A stretch of 64,000 nt of DNA, taken from assembly GCF_009727055.1 (NCBI RefSeq), contig NC_052357.1, positions 10,860,518-10,924,517 of the forward strand, given 5' to 3'. Both the position numbers and the translations under genes were made by a program. The notes under the pieces were generated by a model. It had not been told where the DNA came from. It saw only the letters and a list, made by a program, of their open reading frames with translations, and searched no databases. The stretch is from Benincasa hispida. Taxonomy: Eukaryota; Streptophyta; Magnoliopsida; Cucurbitales; Cucurbitaceae. Shown here in pieces: positions 58,675 to 64,000 of the stretch (within the stretch, counting starts at the first letter, position 1; each line of letters begins with the position of its first letter).

Positions 58675-59330
58675 TCATGTCTTTGTTGGGTAGCCTACAA
58701 ATAGGAATAGCCTCGAACATGGTTCCAATTTCACATGTGTTAGGCAACCCCAAATGCGGAAGTGATACAAACTAGCTTTACGACCATTCCATAACTCCAA
58801 AAGTGTTCTAGAAACACTCTTAGAAGGAACACAGTTGAAGATATAGGCTGTGCTACTACAAAACCCCAAAATGAGTCCGGTAAGGAAGCGTAACTCATTA
58901 TCGACCGAACCATGTTCAACAGGGTTCTGTTTCTTCTCTCCGATACACCATTCTGCTGAGGTGTACCAGGTGCTGAGAGTTGGGAAACAATTCCATGTTC
59001 TATCACATAGTTCTGGAACTCAGAATCCAAAAACTCTTCACCCCAATCTGATCAAAGTGTCTTAATCCGTTTATCTAATGCGTTTTCAACCTTAACCTTG
59101 AACTCTTTGAAATTTTCAAAGGATTCTGATTTATGCTGCATCAAATAAACATACCCATACCTCGAGTAATCATCAGTAAAAGTGATGAAATACTCGTAAC
59201 CTTCCCTGGCTCGCACATTCATCGAACCAAATATGTCTGAATGTACTAACTATAGAGGCACTTTGGCTCGATAACCTTTTCCAGTAAAAGATCTTTTAGT
59301 CATCTTGCCTTCAAGGCATGACTGGCACAT
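58675..59330 (-). pseudogene. Copia element 2: integrase, broken
   Basis: DSEFQNYVIEHGIVSQLSAP, GTPQQNGVSERRNRTLLNMV and YASLPDSFWGF (59030-58740) form the C-terminal part of the core with the catalytic Glu (GVSER). A second frame gives YIFNCVPSKSVSRTLLELWN (58869-58675). Upstream, the second catalytic Asp region reads L-stop-S-D-W-G-E-E-F, where LRSDRGGEF is usual: the stop (CGA to TGA) and the Trp (CGG to TGG) are both C-to-T changes. Confidence 0.85.
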
Positions 59331-59339
59331 AGGTAAAAA

Positions 59340-59840
59340 TTTTTTCTCTAACTCGTTTAGAAGTACATTCTTCACCAATCTCTCAATCATATTGAGATTA
59401 ATGTGCCCTAATCGAAGGTACCAAAGTTGGGCATTTTCTTTAGGAGGAAGTTTAAGTCATTTATTTTGAGTTACGACAGATTTAAACATGTCTATGTTAT
59501 GGACGAAATTTGTTGCTAACGGTCTTAGCACATACAAATTATTTTCCAATAAAGCTGAACATATCTTAACACCATCTTTAAGAATAAACACTTTATTCAT
59601 AGAAAAGTTGAGGGTGTAATTTGAAAATGTAAAATGAGAAACCTATTTTGTAAAGTTAACTGGAGGCCTCCCACTAACACAGCTGAGACGACGTGTCCGG
59701 TGCCTACTCGCATCGTTATCTCTCCAGCCTTAAGCTATCGCCAGGATCTACTCCCCTGAAAAGAAGAATAAGCATGATTAGTGTTCCCAGAGTCTATAAT
59801 CTAAGCAGAATCATCATTCTCCACTAAACAAGTTTCCAGA
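59340..59840 (-). pseudogene. Copia element 2: protease and GAG-pre-integrase
   Basis: Around 59810-59770 the minus strand reads IIDSGNTNHAYSS: the retropepsin Asp-Ser-Gly with Asn instead of the usual Ala after it. The next 400 bp hold degraded GAG-pre-integrase sequence (YVLRPLATNFVHN, LRLGHINLNMI-type wording) in several frames. Confidence 0.7.
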
Positions 59841-59841
59841 A

Positions 59842-60774
59842 CTAGTAACTCATATTTACCTTGTCTGCCCTTGGCCCTAGCCTTCTTCCTCTCCTTGAGC
59901 CAACGTGGGCAGTTCCACTTCTAGTGCCCGTCCTGGTTGCAATAGAAACATTTTCTTTTTCAACCGGCGCTAGTTTCCTATCCCATTGTATGGCAAGTTG
60001 AGGGTTAGCTGGTGCCTTCCCCTTCCCCTTACTACCCTTCTTCTTCTTCCATTTGTTAGTGTAGGAAGGAGAAGGTGTAGACTTAGTTATAGAGGTTGAA
60101 ACTTTGTGGAACTTTTTAGATGATGAAGCAACATTTGCTTCACCAACTGTCTTCTCCTTGCTTTTTAGCAAGGATTGGAATGTCTGTAACTCATTGAGGA
60201 GAGTTGTAAGGGTGTAATAAAAATTTTTCAGAATAGCGTTGCTTACGAAATGTAGGAAGCTTTCTGGCAACGTTTGTAGAATAATGGTAACTTGGATGCC
60301 TTCATCAATGCCAGCCCAACTCTTGCTCCGCCATGTTAAAGTGGACCATCATGTTCAGAACATGTTCTCGAACAGATGTACCCTTCCTCATTTTGGAGTT
60401 GAAGATGCTTTTGAAAGCTTCATGCTTGAGCTGTCCGTACGGTTGTCCGAACATTCCTTTCAGGGATCCATGATCTCACGTGTGGTGACCATGGACTCTT
60501 GCTTCTTGGCCAAGACATCGCTTATGCTGGATAAGATGTAAGCTCAGGACTTCTCGTTCATCCGTGTCCGTCGCTCATACACATCTCGAACGTTTCGAGC
60601 AGTAGTAGGAGCTGAAATAGGAGGACACTCCTTCGTAAGGATGAACCGAAGATCATCGATGATTAAAATTGTAAGTATTGAGTTTTTCCAACTAGCATAA
60701 TTGTAGCAAGTTAATTTATCGGTGGCTAATAATGCTAATATCGTGGTTGCCATAATTAAAAGTTTCTGAAACAA
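59842..60774 (-). pseudogene. Copia element 2: gag with broken zinc knuckle
   Basis: Gag starts near 60750 with MATTILALLATDKLTCYNY, ASWKNSILTILIIDDLRFIL, then changes frame. The C-terminal half (60270-59842) has LTTLLNELQTFQSLLKSK, VASSSKKFHKVSTS and a Lys-rich stretch. In another frame near 59950 the knuckle reads KCFYCNQDGH, stop, KWNCPRW: C-X2-C-X4-H-X4-C is present, but the residue after His is a TAG where Trp is usual. Confidence 0.85.
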
Positions 60775-60809
60775 ACAAACTTAATAAGTCTATGCATTAC
60801 CACTTTTAA

Positions 60810-61639
60810 CACCAATTTTAGGTTTTAGCAAAATAGTTTATTGTATCCTAAGTGAAAGACGTCTATTTTGCAATGATGCCCCAGCAAGGCAGGACAAAAG
60901 TCATCGGTGGGGTGATCAAGTGCCCCTTCACTGAGATGAGACATTCTCAACCATTAGATAGAAACAACTCTTGTAACTAAATCTAACAGTCACCATTTTT
61001 CGGTCCAGAATATGTTAACCTTTAACAATTCTGGTAAGTGTAATCCCTCATTTTAGGCCCTAGACTCCTGCCCTAATGTGCCCACCTTAGAGAAAAAGTA
61101 GATTAGGACAAGAGACTAAAGCGACCTTATCCTTTTCAGGGGATCAAATAAAGAGTTGTGCAAAACTACCATCCTTTAGGGGGGGCACTCCCAGGGTACC
61201 TCGAGGCGATGTACAAAACGTTATCCAACCTAATGAGAGAGACTGTGGGATATGTTGTCACATGTCCCGCTCCCACTTACTATGAACATTCTCTCCGTTC
61301 ACCTTGGTATTGACCTACCCAAACACCATCCTTTAGGGGGACACTTCTAAGGTGCCACGAGGTCGAGGATAGATCTTACGGTGTGAATTTAGGGAGAAAT
61401 GTGAAGAGGTTTAAGTGAAGTATCATATACCCCAAGTACCTCCCACTAAATGTTCTACCTAGGGATTCATTAACTTAGACAATCCGACTATTGGTTTTTA
61501 TCTAAGTGTAAGTTTAATTTGCTGAAAAACAACTCTTGGTTTTGATAACTGAATAAGTTCAAATCAAATCCCATTCAACACTTTAACAGACTATCATCGA
61601 ATTTGCATGCATGCAATAAATTTGTCTAATTCACCTTTC
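60810..61639 (-). other. Copia element 2: leader region; primer site lost
   Basis: Shares wording with the leader of copia element 1 (CAATGATGC, AAAGCGACC, two CCATCCTTTAGGGGG copies near 61172 and 61326). No TGGTATCAGAGC primer site remains, and only about 207 bp of the 5' LTR (61640-61846) are left. A deletion has therefore removed most of the LTR and the primer site. Confidence 0.65.
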
Positions 61640-61846
61640 TACTTGTATGCCATCACATACATGTTTAAGTTACAACGATAACCAAAGATCTTAGTTTATT
61701 AGTTTGTGGTTAATGCAACAAAATATCTCATATATCAAAGACTGTAGTGAAGAAAATATCTCATATTATTACATCACATCATGTTTGTTTATATACATGC
61801 TTACAAACTATTGGACCCAACGAGATTTAGGGCATAAACCCTAACA
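61640..61846 (-). repeat. Truncated 5' LTR of copia element 2
   Basis: TGTTAGGGTTTATGCCC on the minus strand. It matches the 3' LTR over about 200 bp (for example CAACGATAACCAMRGATC) and then departs abruptly. Confidence 0.8.
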
Positions 61847-62418
61847 TTTGGGCCTCAAGGGGTACCCATGTTTTGAAGGGAACGAGGAGATAGACCAATG
61901 TGGGTTCAGTGGTTGTCCCACACGTGCATAGCCATCCGTCCGGTCGGATGGGCGTGGTGAGGCGCGTGTGTGTGATTATTTTTATTTAATAAAAATATTA
62001 TNTTTTTATTTATCTCATTATTTTTAAAAAATAAAAAAGAAAAAAAATTTCCCAGGCTGTGTCTTAAAAGGCATGTCCTTCAGCAGTTCAGAACACAAGG
62101 GTGTGTGTCCTTTGCAACTCTTTTCTATTTACTTTCCTTTCCGTCTTTCATTTTTCGAGCATTCAGTTAGAAAGGTGTGTGTTCTAGTCAGTAACGATGC
62201 ATTTCTGGTTGGATTTTCTTTTTGGGTTGTTTTATCTTAGGGATGATGTGGCAGTATTCCTGATCAGCTTGCACACTTGGGCAGAGCCGCGAAACATCAT
62301 AAAAAGAGCGAGCTTCACGACTTAGTCTATAACAAGCTTTTGTTTTGCATAGTTCTTTTCTTTACTTGACCGTCATTTCCTGACCGTTTGTTGTTGTCTT
62401 GTTCATCGTCTGAGGGTC
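61847..62418 (+). other. Probable 5' end of copia element 3, not resolved
   Basis: Sequence upstream of the gag of element 3. It should contain its 5' LTR and leader, but I could not place an LTR start or primer-binding site. GTGTGTGTGATTATTTTTAT and one unresolved base (62002) are included. Confidence 0.4.
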
Positions 62419-62465
62419 TTGCCATTAACAACAATTTTTAAGACGATCTCTGCCATATCACTAAT

Positions 62466-63420
62466 GGTCCTTACTAACAACAACGGCATTATGACATCCG
62501 ACCTCAACCATCCATTCCGGTTCGAAGGAGCGAACTTCAAACGGTGGAGGCAAAAGATGTTCTTCTTTCTTACCGTCAAGAAAGTTGTCGACACATGTAC
62601 CAAAGATAAGCCGATCATCCCTTTAGAAGAACCAACTGAACAACAGATAAAAGAAACTGTAGACTGGGAGGAGAATGATTTTCTATATAAGAACTTTATA
62701 TTAAATAGTTTGACTGATGATCTGTATGACTACTATAGATTTTCTATATAAGAACTTTATATTAAATGGTTTTATTGATGATCTGTATGACTACTATAGC
62801 ACAATGAAGACAACGAATGAGGTCTGGGACGCCTTGCAAAAGAAGTACGACACCAAGGAGGCCGGGTCAAAGAAATACACTGTCAACCATTATCTCAAGT
62901 TCCAAATGATTGATGACAAATTTGTGGAGGCTCAGTCCCATGAACTGTAGAGGATAACCCATGAGATAATTACTGAAGGTATGCCTCTAGATGAACAATT
63001 CAAGTTGTTGTTATTATTGATAAACTGTCTCCCCTTGTTGAAGGATTTTAAGAACACTTTGTGGCATATGACCAAGGAGTTTTCCTTGGAGAGTCTCATC
63101 ACCCAACTAAGGATTGAGGAGGAAGCCTGGAAGCAGGACCAGAGGGAAGAGGTGAACATCGTACCTAGGAGACCCACCTCGGCTGTGGTAAAACTTGACC
63201 AAAAATCAAAAGGGACAAAGAGGAAAGGTTAGAACTGTGGCTCCAGCAACCAGAACCAACAGAAAAAACGTAAACCCCTCTTTAGGAGAAATTGTACGGT
63301 TTCATTACTTTAATTGTAATAAACCTGGATATATGGCTAGGAACTATAGGAACAGGCATCGTTCTGCTGAACAGATAAACCTGACAGAAGAACTGTTAGT
63401 TGCCATAATGACATAAGTAA
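62466..63420 (+). pseudogene. Copia element 3: gag, frameshifted by a duplication
   Basis: Successive pieces: LTNNNGIMTSDLNHPFRFEG, NFKRWRQKMFFFLTVKKVVD, FLYKNFILNSLTDDLYDYY; then after the duplication TMKTTNEVWDALQKKYDTKE, KKYTVNHYLKFQMIDDKFV; then MPLDEQFKLLLLLINCLPLL, KDFKNTLWHMTKEFSLESLI, TQLRIEEEAWKQD. These match the UBN2-type gag of copia elements. The zinc knuckle (YFNCNKPGYMARNYRN) has lost its His and a Cys. Stops follow QSHEL and at the end of gag. Confidence 0.85.
62677..62798 (+). repeat. 61-bp tandem duplication inside gag of element 3
   Basis: GATTTTCTATATAAGAAC starts at 62677 and again at 62738. The copies differ at only a few bases. 61 is not a multiple of three, so the frame shifts. 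Confidence 0.92.
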
Positions 63421-64000
63421 ATCTGATCGGTGGTTGTGAAGGGTGGTGGATAGACACTGGTGCTACGCACCATGTCTATCACGATCTTAGTCCTTTTAAA
63501 ACTTACACTGAAATTAAGGATAAGAATATTCTGTTGTTGGAACCGGCAAGATGGAATTGAAGTTTACATCCGATAAGACCCTTATGTTGAAGAACGTCCT
63601 GCACACTCCGGAGATAAGAATTTGGTCTTGGGCTATCTCCTCAACAAAGTCGAGTTCACTCAAACCATAGGGACAGACTTATATACCCTTACAAAAAATA
63701 ATGTATTCGTAGGGAAAGTGTATGCAACTGAGGGCATGTTGAAATTAAATTTAGACCTTAATAAAATGAAATCTTTTGTGTATGTGTTCTATGAATGTTT
63801 GGCATGCTAGATTCTGTCATGTGAATAAGAATCTTGTTAGTAACATGATTAGGGTGGAAATGATACCTAAGTTATCCACGAATGAATTTGATAAATGCGA
63901 GTATTGTAGTCAGGCTAAAATTACTAAAACTCCGCATAAATATGTACTTAGGATTTTTTATCCTCTAGAGTTAATTCATTCTAATTTACGTGAATTTGAT
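63421..64000 (+). pseudogene. Copia element 3: protease, GAG-pre-integrase and start of integrase
   Basis: WWIDTGATHHVYHDLSPFKT gives the protease Asp-Thr-Gly site. After a frameshift near 63540 and another near 63615 comes YLLNKVEFTQTIGTDLYTLT, KNNVFVGKVYATEGMLKLNL. Past a stop, the N-terminal zinc finger of integrase reads WHARFCHVNKNLVSNMI and CEYCSQAKITKTPHK. The sequence ends soon after at ELIHSNLREFD, where the catalytic core would begin. Confidence 0.85.

Larger units (their letters stand above)
48861..61846 (-). mobile_element. Ty1-copia element 2 (host of a nested gypsy element and a solo LTR)
   Basis: Minus-strand copia element, about 6 kb without its insertions. The 5' end TGTTAGGGTTTATGCCC is at 61846 and the 3' LTR is 49722-48861. 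In coding order: leader, gag (60750 to 59842), protease, GAG-pre-integrase, integrase (59030 to 58675), RT (58641 to 50389, interrupted twice) and RNase H (50330 to 49868). The RT is cut by a gypsy element (50846-56052) and a solo LTR (56439-58128). All domains carry stops or frameshifts, several of them C-to-T type. Leader wording is shared with copia element 1, so the two are the same lineage. Confidence 0.85.
62419..64000 (+). mobile_element. Ty1-copia element 3 (5' part, runs off the window)
   Basis: Plus-strand copia element of a different lineage from elements 0-2, judged by its gag. Order: gag (62466 to about 63420), protease (about 63440), GAG-pre-integrase (63600-63850) and the start of integrase with a zinc-binding HHCC region at the right edge. 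A 61-bp tandem duplication, several frameshifts and stops disable it. Confidence 0.85.

Noticed and set aside
1..64000. tRNA, rRNA or known microRNA genes
   Set aside because: None was recognised by eye; a covariance-model scan would be needed to exclude them.
1..64000. A new defence, toxin or metabolic gene system
   Set aside because: Apart from the kinase and ERF genes, everything that could be identified is plastid debris or transposon sequence; no gene cluster is present.

Overview
The window looks like nuclear DNA of a flowering plant, most likely a cucurbit. It is AT-rich, has spliced plant genes with GT-AG introns, carries decayed plastid DNA, and is dominated by LTR retrotransposons and small inverted-repeat transposons. 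The cucurbit assignment rests on the style of the copia gag proteins and of several small repeats that I know from cucurbit genomes; it is an inference, not a proof. Three single N bases (22806, 45736, 62002) show it is a draft assembly. I see no bacterial-type operon, CRISPR array, phage or toxin system.

Layout. (1) 1-880: composite nuclear plastid insertion, with rpl16 and rpl14 pseudogene pieces on + joined to a ycf2 piece on -. (2) 881-7283: gene-poor AT-rich DNA with microsatellites and small degraded transposons. (3) 7284-9923: a ten-exon gene for a receptor-like protein kinase of the Arabidopsis At1g80640 type; the reconstructed protein has 461 residues and all catalytic motifs. (4) 9924-18509: intergenic DNA, including a 629-bp hAT-type MITE nested inside a Tourist-like MITE. 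(5) 18510-19195, minus strand: a two-exon AP2/ERF transcription factor gene of the ERF003 type, 183 residues. (6) 19196-23558: intergenic.

(7) 23559-35277: an old Ty1-copia element on the minus strand, split by a second minus-strand copia element (24647-31917). (8) 35278-43580: intergenic, with a Tourist-like MITE and a GGCCCA-rich possible promoter near 42.9 kb whose gene I could not identify. (9) 43590-44285: a CT-rich degenerate minisatellite of GAGCTCTCTCAGGCTC-like units. (10) 44954 to the window end: a nest of transposons. A gypsy-type LTR (44954-48860) carries a MITE and a copia LTR. A third minus-strand copia element (48861-61846) contains a gag-protease-only Ty3/gypsy element (50846-56052) and, in opposite orientation, a solo LTR of the same gypsy family (56439-58128). 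A plus-strand copia element (gag to integrase) runs off the right end.

Only the kinase and ERF genes appear intact. The kinase should sit at the plasma membrane and signal inward; the ERF should act in the nucleus. They lie about 8.6 kb apart, and nothing in the sequence links them functionally. All retroelements seen are broken by stops, frameshifts, deletions or lost catalytic residues. The features most worth a second look are the dispersed CGATCGTYTAG motif arrays in the copia LTR and leader, the 50-bp duplication flanking the nested gypsy element, the nested MITEs and the GAGCTC minisatellite. I found no convincing new biological system.
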